In this document: piece after piece, positions 12,229 through 24,894 of the stretch | Layout of the letters: every line of letters starts with the position of its first letter | How positions within the stretch are numbered: the first letter of the stretch is position 1 | From: Psophocarpus tetragonolobus | Lineage: Eukaryota > Streptophyta > Magnoliopsida > Fabales > Fabaceae | Reading direction: 5' to 3' | Assembly: GCA_037954015.1 (NCBI GenBank) | Contig: CM075689.1 | Location: forward strand, 5,786,001 to 5,850,000 | DNA length: 64,000 bases | Translations under genes and position numbers: made by a program | Notes under the pieces: generated by a model | Told to the model about the DNA's origin: nothing | The model's input: the letters and a program-made list of their open reading frames with translations, nothing else | Databases searched by the model: none

Positions 12229-12480
12229 GAGACAAGCTCAGAGGCATAGTGTTGATGGAAGCGATCTAGAAAGGACTTACCAGAATGGAGGCACGGAGAA
12301 AGCAAGTCAAAGCAAGGATGAAGGAGGAAACGAGATGAGTAAAATGTGGTTAGCAATGAAGGAAATAGGAATTACTGGTAAGCAACCAGAGGAAGTGTAT
12401 TTAGCAGAACTTACAACAATGAAAGAGAGGGACAAGGCGGAAAAGGACATCAGGGGGAGAAGGAATCAAAGTGTAGTTTA

Positions 12481-15400
12481 AATGAAGCTTTTGTCACTAA
12501 ATGTGAGGGAGCTTAGGGACCGGTGAAAAGGAGGCGTATTAGAAGGATGGTAGTCGAAAATAAAATTTATATATGCCTTTTTCAGGAAACAAAATGTTTG
12601 AATTTGAATGAATAGGTAATAAAGGAGGTTTGGGGGAGTAAGAAATGTGAATGAAGAGTACTTCCATCAATGGGATTGAGTGAGGGACGTGTTACAATAT
12701 GGAGGGAAGGCCTATTGGAGGTTGTATGGCAAATTCAAGGGCAAGGTTTTTGGGAGTTGCCTTTAGAGGAGTTAATCCAGATGAGGTCAACTGTATGGTG
12801 AATGTGTACACCCCGTGTTCATTGGAGGGCAAGAGAAAGGTATGGAATGATTTGTTGATGACTAGAAGAGTGTTCCCACATGTAAAGTGAGTAGTTGGCG
12901 GTGATTTCAATGCGGTTGCAGGAAAGAGTGAAGTTAGAGGGAGGTCGAATTACCATTCAAGGGTGGAGATGGAGGATTTCAATTTCTTTATACAGCAGAT
13001 GAGGCTGGTAGACATTCCAGTTATTGGAAAATGAGTGACATGGATCTCACCAGATGGAGAGTCAGCTAGTAGATTAGACAGGTTTTTATTCTCATCTACA
13101 TTGATGGAGGAATGGGGAATTAGTGCAAAGAGGGTAGGAACTAGGGAGTTCTCTGATCATTGCTAGATAAGCACGAGAGATAATAAGCAGAATTGGGGAC
13201 CGAAACCGTTCAAGTTTTTTGATCATTGATTGCTGGATGCCTCTTTTGGAGATTTGATTAAAGAAAGGTGGAATTCAATTCAGAGCTCAGGGTGAAAGAT
13301 GTACCAGCTGGCTAGGAAGCTAAAGACTGTGAAATGAGAGATAAAAAAGTGGACTGAAGATGTGTGGAAAAAGGATGATAAATTTCTGGCAGAAAAGGTT
13401 AAAGAGATGGAAGTGGTTGATCAACAGTTAGTGGAAGGGGCCCAGATGATATCCAGATCGAGGCATGATCTCATGTCAGAATATTGGGGTACAACTAAGG
13501 TGATGGAACATGCACTGTGGCAGAAATCTAGGGTACGATGGCCCTAAATAGAGACAATAATTCCAAATACTTTCATAATTGTTTCAAGTCGAGATGTCAT
13601 GCAAATTCCATTTTCGCAGTACAGTCAAAGACGGGGTGGATGGAGAGTGTGTCGGATATTAGAGCTAAAATATTACACCATTTTTCGAGAAATTTCCAGG
13701 AAAGATGGATGGACAGACCAACAATGGATGAAGTACACTTCACTCAATTGTCAGAACAGTAGAAGCTTTTTTTAGAGGAGCCATTTTCAGAGGAGGAGAT
13801 CAAAGCGGCAGTTTGGGCTTGTGAATGAGGGAGAAGCCGAGGACCTGATGGTTTTGGAATGAATTTTTACAAATCTTGCTGGGGAGTAATAGGGGTAGAT
13901 GTGGTAAAGGCAGTACAAGAGTTTCATGGGTCAGGCATATTAGTGAGAGGGGTAAGTTCTTCTTTTATCAAAGGTGTCCAGACCTTCAGGGTTAAATCAG
14001 TACAGGCCCATATCCCTAATATCAAGCGTGCATAAGATTTTTTCGAAGTTATTGTCTTTGAGGATTAAACAAGTGTTGAAGGGGTTGATATCGACTTCTC
14101 AAACTGTCTTTCTGTCTGGAAGATCAATTCTGGATGGGGTAGTGGTGGCTAATAAACTTATGGATTGGGCCAAGAGAAAACGAACTTTGTGTTTTTTGTT
14201 TAAGGTAGATTTTGAGAAGACTTATGATTCGGTGAACTGGAATTTTCTAGATTATATGTTGGATAGGATGGGGTTTGGAAGGAGATGGAGAATGTGGATG
14301 AATGTTATTGTACAAAATATTTATGTCTCTATCTTAGTCAATGGGTGTCCGACAACAAAGTTTAGGCCAGCGAGAGGGTTGAAATAGGGAGATCCGTTGT
14401 CTCTTTTTTTGTTTTTGGTGGTGGCCGAGAGTTTAGGCCAGCAGGATCGTGTAGATCAATCATCCGCAAAGGTTTGTACAAAGACATAAAGGTAGAAGAG
14501 GAGGCGAGGTATTTAGTGCTACAATATGCAGATGATGTCATTATGATGGGTGAAGCGCATTTGCAAACTGTGTGGTATTTGAAGATAATTTTACGGGGCT
14601 TTGAAATGGCGTAAGGATTAAAGGTGAATTTCAGCAAGAGTAACTTTTATAGCCTAAATGCGTCAGCATCTTTCACACTCGCTGCTAGTAGCATTCTAAA
14701 CTATAATGTTGGTACACTACCATTCAAATTCTTGGGGGTACCAGTGGGAGTGAACCCTAAGAGGGAACAAGTTTGCAAGCCAGTCATTTTTCAGTTTAAG
14801 AAGCGATTATCAGGTTGGAAGGCGAGTAATATGACTTTTGCTGGGAGATTGGTATTAGTGAATTTAGTGCTATCTTCTCTTTCACTGTATTTTTCTCTGC
14901 TTTTATAAGGCTCCTAAGATAGTGTTGAAGACTCTGAAGCGTCTGCAGCCATTTTTCTTATGGGAGGAAATGAGCGTCAATAAAAAATTGCTTGGTTAAG
15001 TTGGGAAAAAGTCTACTGCCCAAAGGAGGAAGGAGGTCTAGGGGTGAAGTGCTTGGGGAAATTTAATTTGAGTCTGTTGGCAAAGTGGAGGTGGAGAATA
15101 TTACCAGACGATACGGCTATTTGGGGTCCAGTTTTGAGGAGTAGGTACGGGGAGGTACACAGATATATGGATAGACCGACATCCTTTATCCACACTTCCC
15201 AGTGGTGGAAATATATATGGGGAATTGATGGGCTAAACGTGTTATTACCAGAATGGTTTCAAAATCGAGTTAACCGGATAGTATGGTCTGGAGAGGGTAC
15301 TCTATTTTGGGAGCAGAGGTGGATAGGAGATGGGGCCATAAATGTACTTTTCTCTAGACTGTATGGCTTAGCAGAAGATAAGTTTATTACCGTTAAGGAC

Positions 15401-16117
15401 AAACGTGTTTCAGAAGCTTCATCGTTAGCATGGAAGTGGGTGTGGCGGAGGGAGTTGTTTGTATGGGAGGAGCAGCTGCTACATGCTTTACAGGAGGCTT
15501 TAAAGGAAGTGGTATTAGTGGATCGGATTCCAGATGAGTGGGGGTGGAATACAGCCACGGGTGGGGGATACTCAGTGGTAGAAGGGTATAAGGTGTTGAA
15601 TGAAGGAATAACTGATTTAGGAATGAGTTTTGTGGAACCTCGGGATCTGTGCCTAATGTGGAAGGATAAGTTACCATCTAAGGTAGTTGTATTCTCTTGG
15701 AGGCTGTTAAAGGATAAATTACGCACTATTGATAACCTGGTAATGAGGGGGATACATACTTTGGTGCTTAACCCTGTTTGTGTGTTTTGTAATCCTATGG
15801 AAGAGAACAAAAATCATGTTTTCTTAGCGTGTCCAATAATCCAAAGGTTGTGGTACGAAGTTATCAGTTGGATTAGGATACAGACTCCACTTCCGGGAGA
15901 CCTGAATCAATTGTTTCTTTTATCCACTGGTTGGGTGGTGGGCAAGCGGAAGAAGAGGTGCAAGTATGTTTTCTGGCTTGCTGTATGTTGGTGCATTTGG
16001 TTGTCCAGGAATGCTATTATTTTTCAAAGGTCCACGGTGGAATCACTTGATATGATAATGTCGATCAAGTTATTATCGTGGAAATGGTTGTTGTATTTGT
16101 TTGGTTTTAGCAGATGA
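12481..16117 (+). pseudogene. LINE ORF2 (endonuclease-RT) pseudogene
   Basis: Starts MKLLSLNVREL near 12481. The endonuclease domain shows the GGDFNAV motif near 12900, SRLDRFL near 13070 and FSDHC near 13150. The reverse transcriptase shows NQYRPISLISS at about 13995, a DFEKTYDSVNW block near 14210 and QYADDVIM near 14525. The LPFKFLGVPVGVNP region lies at 14720. The last open piece (15044-16117) carries zf-RVT, with FSWRLLKDKLRTIDNLVMRG then C-x2-C and an H/C pair (VCVFCNPMEENKNHVFLAC) near 15690-15830. At least ten stops or frameshifts interrupt it. The C-terminal third is the least damaged. Confidence 0.88.
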
Positions 16118-16299
16118 TGTGTATTTTCTGATTGGTGTACCCATCCTAGATTGTATTTGATGAATATGAAATAGATAGATTAGGTGGAGGTGTGTAACAG
16201 GGACTAGTTGAGTATTGTTGACAAGTTGAAACAATTTGTTTCAATTTCATTTTATATCTTTATAATAAAATATATTTTGCTCTTCAAAAAAAAAAAAAC

Positions 16300-16313
16300 G
16301 ACAACATTACATA
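16300..16313. repeat. 3' target-site duplication of the LINE
   Basis: Exact repeat of GACAACATTACATA at 10141-10154, directly after the poly(A) tract. Confidence 0.85.
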
Positions 16314-16644
16314 GTAAAGTACACATTGTCTTGTCAAACTCTTCAAAATGAGGGTTAGAAATAGGATAAAGATAGGAATAAGTGTTGAAAAAGAAAATAA
16401 TTAATTTCAGAAATGAACAATAGCAGAAAAGAAATAAGAATAAATGAGATCATAAAAAAAGAGAAAAGATAAATAAATATATATTCTGCATTTTTCATAA
16501 TTATACTATTATAGTTGCTTGATCTTTCATTCTATTTTTTATCTCGTTAATTTCTTCTTTTTTTTTTCTCTAAAATTGAGTATGTGTAATTTCTTTGATG
16601 CTGATTAACGGCTATAACATCGTTTAACATATTTTTTTAGCAAA

Positions 16645-16975
16645 TTAAATGCTTATTTGACAATAGTTTTATAAAACTATTTTTAGTATTTTAATTTTTT
16701 TAAAAAAACTAAAAAAGAGGAACGAGTATTTTTTCTTTTTAGTTTTCTATTTTTTTTAAAACTCAAAGTATAATGAGAATATGTTGTTTTTTACTTTTCA
16801 ATAATGACATTTTCATAAATATGATTTTTTTTCATTTTCACATCTTTAAAATAATTTTTAAATAACACTTAGCAAATAATTTTTTTTTCTCTTCTTCAAA
16901 AAAATTATTCTTAAAACTATTTTGAAAACTTTTTTTAAAAATTAAAAACAAACCAATCAAACCCTAATATTTCAT
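16645..16975. repeat. MITE-like insertion (AATATGTTGTTTT family)
   Basis: About 330 bp of A/T-rich sequence between CAAATTAAA and TTCATTAC that is missing at the same point of the paralogous segment (near 36980). It shares extended phrases with the sequence at 24895-25275, such as AATGAGAATATGTTGTTTTT versus AATAAGAATATGTTGTTTTT, CATTTTCACATCTT, and a 3' end AACAAACCAATCAAACCCTAA. No coding capacity. Superfamily not assigned. Confidence 0.6.
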
Positions 16976-17640
16976 TACTCATGTATTTAAGACTTATTAA
17001 ACTTAAATTCTCTCATTATTTTATTCCTCCATAAAAGTCCTTAATTGTTGCAAACTTATTGCTTATTTGTCAACACCTTTGAAGGTCAAGTGCCAAACAC
17101 ATGCCATTTAGTGATTTTTTAGTATAAAATGTTCTTGTTTTTCTAAAAACACTTTAATAATCTTGATTTTAATTATGAACATTAATGACTCCAAAATAAT
17201 TTTCATACAACTTCAAAAAGAAAAATTTAATATACATAATAATTAAAAAATACATATCATCAAATCCAACAATAATAATAAAAAATATGAAAGAAAACTT
17301 GACGTCTAAAGATAATGTTTGTAGCAATAAAATGACCAATTACAACATCCAATCTCACAATTGAGGCACAACATAAACCTATACTTCAGGAAAATTAAAA
17401 AGGAAAATGCTATTTAGTTTTGTGTTGAGTAGTTGTGACAACAATTGTGGGTTCTCCAAGCATAGGGGTGATAGACATAGGTTCTCTAAGCACGACAATG
17501 GCAACAGTTTCTCAAAGAATAGCGATGACAACCACAAGTTTGCCAATTGTGAAATGATACAATGTGAATCACATGATTCACAATGCACATATTATGAATT
17601 AATTGATTTTTTTAAAGGCAAATATTATGTATAGTATAAG

Positions 17641-18109
17641 GAAAAACTACGTAGTATTTATAGTGAAGACCCCTATACATACTTAATCAACCAACACTAC
17701 TCATCTACTCAATACTAAAAAATAACTAAGTGGATTAGGATACTAAGAGCAATAAACTATTCCAATTTTTGAATTATAATATTACAAAAACCATTTCCAT
17801 AAAAAGGCCATTATCCTAGCAAAAGATTACGGATCAATTGATTTGCAACAACATTGAACAACAATAATTATGTTGTCTACCGTGGAGATAAATGGAGGAG
17901 AACACCACGGTTGGAGCAGAGCAGGGGGAGGGGGTGCAGACAAATTTGGTCTTACAAAACAGACTAAGAAACTTAAAAGGGTTGAGGACTATTTTGAAAT
18001 TATAAAAAGTAAGGGGTGTAAAAAGAAATATGAGCGTGCAAATATAGGAAGCCAGAATCTAGCCAATTAAGATAGGCTATCCATAATGGGCACTCGTACT
18101 AAAGAGATC
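17641..18109. other. short spacer between two duplicated blocks
   Basis: Contains an open frame of 66 codons at 17870-18070 with no recognisable similarity or signal. I do not call it a gene. The duplicated block carrying the organ-specific gene starts just to its right. Confidence 0.35.
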
Positions 18110-19061
18110 CTGAAGCCCAACTGACTTGGGTGCAAACAAACTTTTGTTTTTACTTCTGAAAATAAGTTTCGATTCTTCTGACCATGAAAAAAAACTAATT
18201 GAACTGTGTCTTGACAAAAAAAAAAAAAACACTTAAACTAAATGTGCATTTTGGTTTAATGTTTCTCCAAGTACACAAAGTCACAAAACGTACCGATTCA
18301 ACTGGGCCCCAGAAGATAGAATAAGAACATTTTACTCATTATTACACAAACTTCTTTGAAGTACTATCAATAGTTAATACTAAATAGCATTTAGAAATCA
18401 GTATATTCATCCGCCAGTGCAATCATATTCTAAACCAGTCAATGAATTACATATTGTCAATTTCCTGGGAAAAAAACTTGGGCACTTTTTGGTTTTTAGC
18501 TAAATAGTTAACTGATTTGAGGAGAGGAAGGACTAAGACTTTGATAGTTAAATTTTATGATAATGGGCACCATGAAAATATATCACCTGCCTTGATCCAT
18601 ATATGGAAGATTAAATTATACCCTCTTCTGAAATAATACGCTTCCTTTCCTTTGGAACTCTGAGAAGGAAATATGTAAAACTAATTGTTACTAGAATGAT
18701 CAAAACCGTTCATAGTTCATCAAGTAAATCTTTTTGAGGACTAATTAGAAATTTTGGGAGCAAAAGTTGAATAAGAGTTTATGATGAAGATAAATCCTAA
18801 CAAGATGCATCATCTCTATTGATTATAAAAATTCGGCAGGGTACATATATATGCACCAAAAAAGTATAACCATAAAGATACATGTATAAAATAAAGGGTT
18901 CAGTGTTCAACAGAAAGAAAGGTTTAGAAACATATGAATAGCTCTACAAGAAACTAAAGATCATGGTCTTTATAGGTCATATACTATCTAGAGTTATATG
19001 TGTATCTTCCATCACTAATCATGAGCAAATGATTTGAGCTTCAATCCTTTATATAGTTTGC

Positions 19062-19486
19062 TCATCCATGTCTCCCAGTTCCTTGAAACTCTGGTTCTAA
19101 TTTCTGGACCATAGCCTGCTGCATCTTCTGCTCCTGTATCTTCTTGTTGGACATAACATGTGTGTGATATAATATGATATTAGGTCTTATATCAAAGTCC
19201 CGAATAAAATGATCCTTCACAACTGCTTCTGATGCTTGCGGATCTTGAACAAGGAGGTCTTTTATTGCTTCAGGGATAGGTTGCCCATTCATCATGTTCT
19301 TCCAATAGTCTCCCATGTCTTTTCTTGCGTAGCTGAGGTTGACAGCCTGTTTCAGTTAAAAGAAAGTAGAATAATTAAGCTCATCAACCCATATGCTTCA
19401 TAAAAGATAAAATAAACTTTCATAAAAGTTGCCTCATAAATGCTTACCAGAAGAGAGAACACTACTAAAAAAGCGAAGGACTTCAT
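19062..19486 (-). CDS. organ-specific protein S2/P4-like (DUF2775), short form
   Basis: Two exons on the minus strand: 19486-19448 (MKSFAFLVVFSLL) and 19346-19062 (94 residues plus stop), with a 101-bp intron that starts GTAAGC and ends CAG. The product is 107 residues. Residues 1-20 (MKSFAFLVVFSLLAVNLSYA) form a textbook signal peptide, followed by RKDMGDYWKNMM, the family's conserved N-terminal block, then AIKDLLVQD, DFDIRPN and a basic, Gln-rich tail ending GTGRHG. Unlike the gene at 1.8 kb it has a single DFD-RPN motif instead of a repeat array. It is predicted to be secreted; the molecular function of the family is not established. A TATA box lies about 70 bp upstream. All splice sites and the frame are intact. 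Confidence 0.85.
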
Positions 19487-19554
19487 TTTTTTGCTAAGAT
19501 ATGGAGCTCTCGTTAGATTTGTGAAGGCCAGGATCTTAAGCCTCCGACTATCCC

Positions 19555-19562
19555 ATTTTATA
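19555..19562 (-). promoter_or_regulatory. TATA box of the short organ-specific gene
   Basis: The minus strand reads TATAAAAT at 19562-19555, 69 bp upstream of the ATG at 19486. The pseudogene copy has TGTAAAAG at the same place (about 27801-27808). Confidence 0.6.
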
Positions 19563-19570
19563 GGCCACAA

Positions 19571-20298
19571 ATTACTAACGCACGATATGTATGTGTGTGT
19601 GAAAAACTTATATGCATAATGGGAAGAGTAAATAGATGCCTAAATGAAAAAAAAAAAAAAGTCTAAAAGAAAAAAGAGTGGTTCTGATTAAATCACGAGG
19701 AATAATGTTCCACCTTTACAACTTCTACATTCACCATGTATGTGCATGCATCTGAGTTCCAATAGTTCCTGCTAGCTGTAACTGGATTCACTTTAGTAAA
19801 TTTAAGAATTATACTTATTTTATATTGCGAATAATGATACTCCACCAGAATAAATGCAAGGTCAGGAAACACTTGTACATGGTTATGTGATTAGGAACGT
19901 GTTATGTGAATATTAAAATTCAAAATGAACAAAAAATTGCAAAATTCTTTATACTAATACTGTATACCATCAAATTCCAACCAAAGTTGTATCCTTGGAT
20001 TTTGTTGTGTAACTTTTATATGCATGTATATATGTATATAAAAAAAAAGAAGAAGTGAAATATATGTAAAGATAATGGAACAGATATGTTCATTAGCCAA
20101 CTTTATAGGTCGATGACAGGGTCTCCCTACTCCCTAGCATTTGTATGCAAAAGTCACGACACTTCTTTATCGCTGTATTATATTTGTAGTAAGAGAAAAA
20201 GAAATGACTTACATACATTCTTAGAATAAGAAGTTATTGAGACATTTGATTATAATTATTTATTTATATTATATTATATTATTATCTTTTTTGTTTGA

Positions 20299-20349
<51 letters not shown>

Positions 20350-20492
20350 GAAAAGTTTGTAAAATGATAGTGTAAACTTTTTTACACTCTAAATTTATAA
20401 CTATTATTAGAAGTAATAGTTATCACTTTAGTTTCATTTAAGTTACTTTTGAGAAATCTAGTAGTATATTTATCAAGTATTCTAAACTTTAA
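19571..20492. other. spacer with AT microsatellite
   Basis: Upstream region of the organ-specific gene. It holds a 45-bp AT microsatellite at 20301-20345. No gene is supported; the 63-codon minus-strand frame near 20382-20573 crosses a transposon boundary. Confidence 0.45.
20301..20345. repeat. (AT)n microsatellite
   Basis: Uninterrupted dinucleotide run of about 22 units. Confidence 0.95.
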
Positions 20493-21826
20493 GGGTTCAT
20501 TTGTTGCATAAGATATAATATAATAAGATAGAAGAGTTTGGAATAGAGCCATAAACTTTGTTTTACGGGTCAAGATAAAAAATTTAATAAAAAATATTAT
20601 TTTATATGATAAAAAATTTAGATAATTATATTATATACAAATATCTCAAATATTATATACATTTCTTTAACATTTATAATTATTTTATCAACCATGTTAC
20701 TTATTATGTTTTTATTTTACTCTTTTTCTCTTTTTAGATGTCAACTAACATTAATTTTTATATATAATTTATTTTATTTTAAATATTGAGAAAATTATAC
20801 AATTTTTTCATAGTAATTTAAACCAATTTATAAATTCAGGGGAGAGAGAGAACCATGACCCCCGCAAGTCCCCCGTTCCTTTTGCCTTTGGAAGAGTTGG
20901 ATAGAGACAAAATAGGATAAGAGCAGGATAAATTCTTATCTTATCCTATGTTTGATGTATATCCGGATAAGAAGATAAATATAATTATTTTATCTTATCC
21001 TATGTTTGAAATTAAAAAAATTATGGTAGATAGGATATAATATTAGAATAACAAAATTACCCTTATTAAAAATTTAAATATAATTTTATAGTAATTTTAA
21101 TTTATGTTCTTTTTGGCTTTTCAATAAGTAGACATAAATAAAAATTTATTTTACAAATTACTAGCAATTTTATAGAATTTGGGTCTGCGTTTGATTGGAT
21201 ACCTTTTGCCAAAGTCCAAAAAGATGATGACAACAACTATCTTAAAACCTACCTTCATCGCCATCGCCCTCTCTTCAAAATCAAATATGCTTTTTCTCTA
21301 TTGCACCCTCGCATTACAATTACTCCCTGCATAATCCCACACTGTTCTCTCAAAATCTCCAACGCCTTTTCTGAAGGAACTGTCACCGCCGTTATGGAAC
21401 CCTTTGCACGTCGCAGTTTGCCTCAATGAGCCATAGAAGGATGTAGACATCTTGGTAGAGGTGCTAGAGTGGTAGGATGTGACAGACATGTTCGCATGCT
21501 CCGATGGCATGCTGATGGAGAAAAAAAATGAAAAAGAAAAACTATGAGAAAGAGACCGTCAACAACGAGAGTGAAAGAGAGAAGGAGGGAGGAGACTCAC
21601 TAAAGATTTAAAGGTGTGACTGTGAGAATTAAAGAATCATTGTAAGGAAAGTTAAGCTAGAGAACAAATAGGAAAGTAAAAAACAATCACATCTTTTCAC
21701 TTTCTAATCTAGTCCTCCTTTAGGATAGGATACATTTATCTATCATATTGATCCAATAAACATTTGATATAAGATAAGGATAAAGTTATCCTATGGTGCT
21801 CTTTATCCGGACCACCAAATGAATCA
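20493..21826. mobile_element. PIF/Harbinger (Tourist-like) non-autonomous element
   Basis: The left end GGGTTCATTTG and the right end CAAATGAATCA are inverted copies (9 of 11 match). Each is flanked by TAA (20490-20492 and 21827-21829), the 3-bp TWA target duplication typical of this superfamily. Subterminal regions repeat GGATAAGATAA-like and TTATCCTAT-like phrases in both orientations. The 1.33-kb interior encodes no transposase. Positions about 21180-21600 are distinctly less AT-rich and hold a 70-codon minus-strand frame (21298-21510) of unknown similarity. Confidence 0.7.
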
Positions 21827-21829
21827 TAA

Positions 21830-24524
21830 TGCTTTTCTATGTGTTGTACAATTACAAAGGACTTGTCCATACTAATAATAAATAGAATTAACATTTTTAT
21901 TTAGCGTTGACATATTTCATTAAATATTTTTATTTTTAAATTATTTTTAAAATTTTCTCTTTTTCCATGATGCAATTATGTTAACTATCTATTGCTAACT
22001 TAATTTTTTTTATTTAATAAATTTAGGAGTTTCTTTTCTGATCTAAAGATGAGAATAAGTCAACCAAACCATTTCACGTCAATATGCCGATCCTATTCTA
22101 TAAAATTAACACTTAAAATTTGGTCTATTGTATATCATAGATTTTTCTTTTAAATTTAAGTTTGGATTTACTGTTATCCTGTTTAAATGACTGTTTTAAA
22201 TTAAATGAAATTAGAAAAAATAACATAACAATTTTTTAAATAAGTCAACAAGTCATTTATTTAAACTTAGTAAAACCGTTCATCCTATATTATAAAGTTC
22301 TAAATTTTTTATGTACAAAAATTTATTAATTAAAGAGTACTTAAATTAGGTACAAGATATTCTAATTCTACAAGTAGTTTTTTATTAAAAAAGAAAAAAA
22401 ATGTGTAATTTTGATGTTTTATATTTTATTATATTATATAAATGAAGTTATGTAGATAAACAAACTGTGCCTATCAAGTTTAATAAGTTTTTTTTATAAA
22501 CATAAGATTTTGAGCTCTTTAAATAAATAGATTTTTTTAAAAACTAAATATAACCTTTTTAATTATTAAATTCAACTTTAAATAAGTCACGCTATATATA
22601 ACACCTTATATTTCCATCCATATGACCCTCGCTCCCCTGGTAGTATCAGTATAGTGTAACAAAAACATTTCAATGCAGAGAGGAAGTTATTTATATCTTC
22701 TCCTGCCACGCAAAACAAACAGCCTCACAACCATTTATACTCAAAATTCTGTCTTGTGGAAAAAATTGTGTTTCAAATATTTAGGTTGACTTTGGAATAG
22801 TCATTGACTGTAACCTATATATATATAATTAGTCAATTTTTTTGACAGGAATAAAATTAGTCAATTGAAAAATTAAAAACTAATTTTGACACGTTTATAT
22901 ATTTCAGAGAGGTATGGATGATACATGAAAAGTAAACTGCGCGGTGAAAGCAATTTTTAAAGTGAAAACTTCTTGTTTGATTGTAGTTGCAAGATGATTT
23001 TTAGCATGGTTCTTTAATGAAAATTAAAGTTTGACTTTAATAATTTATGTAATAATATTTGTATTAATTAGTCAATATTTTAAAGGCTAACAATAATACC
23101 TTTCTCTTTAAAGAATTAAGAATCTCTATTTAGCTAATTTTTTCCGTTATAATTATAAGTGAGATAAAGCAAGGGTCACATGCTGTGTGAAAGGGGGCCG
23201 GGGTTGATGCTCGTCATGGTGACATGCATATCAGAAGTGTACTATAAAAATTGGTTTATTATTTATTAATTGGAAATTCGGACACTGTGTCATACAGCTT
23301 ACATATCTTCCTTTTCTACAGCAAAAGGGTATAAGATGGCTAATTTTCTCGTAATTAACCAGCATGAAGAAAAAAATGAAAGAAAGAAGAAACTTGTCGT
23401 TGAAATCAGTTGTTTATATATGTACTTGTAGGAAGTAAATGTTACATACAAAAGAGTTAGAAGAGTTGATGAAATGATATTTAAAGATGGAATTGAGTGG
23501 GAGTAGCCGTAGTATATAAGTGGTATAATTTGTGGGTGTATGAGATAAAGTTTACAAAAAGACAAAAACCCTAGGAGGATACATGCATATATATGATTTA
23601 TCATTACTGATGAGTTCACCAGAATGCTTCCTTGGCTTTTTCTTCAAAGTCAACTTAAAAATGCATCACTAAAAGAAATGATTATGATATGCCTATAAAG
23701 AAACCGAATCAAAATTCAGTTTCACTTTATTTTGTTTCCTACAGGTTTATGCGTGGCATGTAAAGCACTGTACGTTTTTGTGTGTCCTGTGGAGAATGGG
23801 TTGTGATCCATCGGGATTTGCCAAAGTCAACTTCATTAGTTTCTGCATCAGAATACCTACTTGATCTATAATATATCACTTTTCGTAAGGACTTTCAATT
23901 GGTTTAAATTCTTAATTGATTAATGTGCTATGTGGCTGAAGAAACAATGCATTCTACTTTATTTGTTTTGTTTTTTCAATGTTTGCTGTCAACAATGTGA
24001 TGCTATTTGATCACGACCGTCTGTTCAATTTAAAAATAAATCTTGCAAGTTATTTATGGCACCAAAAGTTGCGTACGTCACTCTTATTAAACCATTTTGG
24101 TTCAACTCATTAAAAAATATATGCAGAATTAACTTTTGAAGCAAGGCAGCCATTGGCCAGGTGCTTTTCCACATTACTAGTCAAATACAATTTAGCTATA
24201 TCTTCACAGCCAACACACGTAAATATATCGGGAAATCAGTGTCTTATTTGGGTAGGCATTAGAGCATAGTACATGGTTACAATCTACACCCAAAATCGTA
24301 CGTACACGTTACCAAGTGATTTTGTTATAATGATATTAAATATTCGGTGCATGGGAATATCTATATATATAATTCATGAACATGCCTGTGTATTTATATA
24401 TGGAGCGAGATATGGAATAATGAAAGTTGGAGAATAAAACTAGATTGTGCTCATTTGCTCATATTTATTTAAATTTAAAATAAGTAATATATATATTAAG
24501 GAATTTTGACAAACAAAGCTATCT
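21830..24524. other. gene-free spacer
   Basis: AT-rich with no supported gene. Short frames such as the 106-codon one at 23299-23619 show no similarity, signal or splice logic that I can recognise. Scattered less AT-rich islands (22620-22760, 23160-23230, 23720-23870) have no identifiable content. Confidence 0.4.
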
Positions 24525-24894
24525 TTTTTTACTTCTGAAAATAATTTCAATTCTTCTCACCCAGAAAAAAAAACTAATTCAACTGTGTCTTGATCAAAAA
24601 AAAAAAACTTAAAGTAAATGTGCATTTTGGTTTTATGTTTCTGTAACTACAAAAAGTCACAAACCGTACCGATTCAACTGGGCCCAGAAGATAGAAGAAC
24701 ACATTTTGCTTATTATTACACAAACTTCTTTTAAGTACTGTCAACAGTTAATACTTAATAGCATTTAGAAATTAACATATTAATCGGCGAGTGCAATCAT
24801 ATTCTAAACCAGTCAATGAAGTACATATTGTCAATTTCATGGGAAAAAACTTAGGCTCTTTTTGGTTTGGCTAAATAGTTAACTAATTTGAGTA

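Larger units (their letters stand above)
10155..16298 (+). mobile_element. L1-type LINE, near full length, inactive
   Basis: A 6.14-kb non-LTR retrotransposon bounded by a 14-bp target duplication, with a 13-A tail at 16286-16298. ORF1 (RRM, then a DUF4283-like domain) is followed by ORF2 with endonuclease, reverse transcriptase (YADD) and the zinc-binding zf-RVT domain. There is no RNase H domain after zf-RVT, unlike the LINE at 45-52 kb, so the two belong to different lineages. Many in-frame stops and frameshifts show it cannot move autonomously. The 5' end is close to the ORF1 RRM, so it is full length or only slightly truncated. Confidence 0.92.
8318..17640. repeat. segmental duplication, copy 1 (interrupted)
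   Basis: Pieces at about 8318-8440, 9640-10154 and 16300-17600 match, in order and orientation, the compact segment at about 36040-37600. Shared landmarks include AAATAGCAAGC-GTAATG, ATCATCCCCAAAGG-TGAGATGCTCATTC, ACGACAA-ATTACATAGTAAA, and the AGGTTCTCTAAGCAC phrase near 17480. In this copy the homology is broken by a block at about 8440-9640, a LINE (10155-16298) and a MITE (about 16645-16975). Short open frames shared by the two copies are not recognisable proteins. Confidence 0.75.
18110..19570. repeat. organ-specific gene block, copy 1
   Basis: About 1.45 kb that aligns with 24525-27810 once two insertions in the latter are removed. Shared landmarks include AACTGTGTCTTGA followed by an A run, CACAAA-CGTACCGATTCAACT, AAGATACATGTATAAAATAA, and the whole gene with its promoter. 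This copy retains the intact gene. Confidence 0.85.

Noticed and set aside
19352..19570. 72-codon frame extending upstream of the organ-specific exon 1
   Set aside because: The extra N-terminal part covers the TATA box and leader. MKSFAFLVVFSLL starts a proper signal peptide and the frame runs into the intron.
20301..20345. AT run as a replication origin or matrix-attachment site
   Set aside because: A simple dinucleotide microsatellite; sequence alone gives no support for either role.
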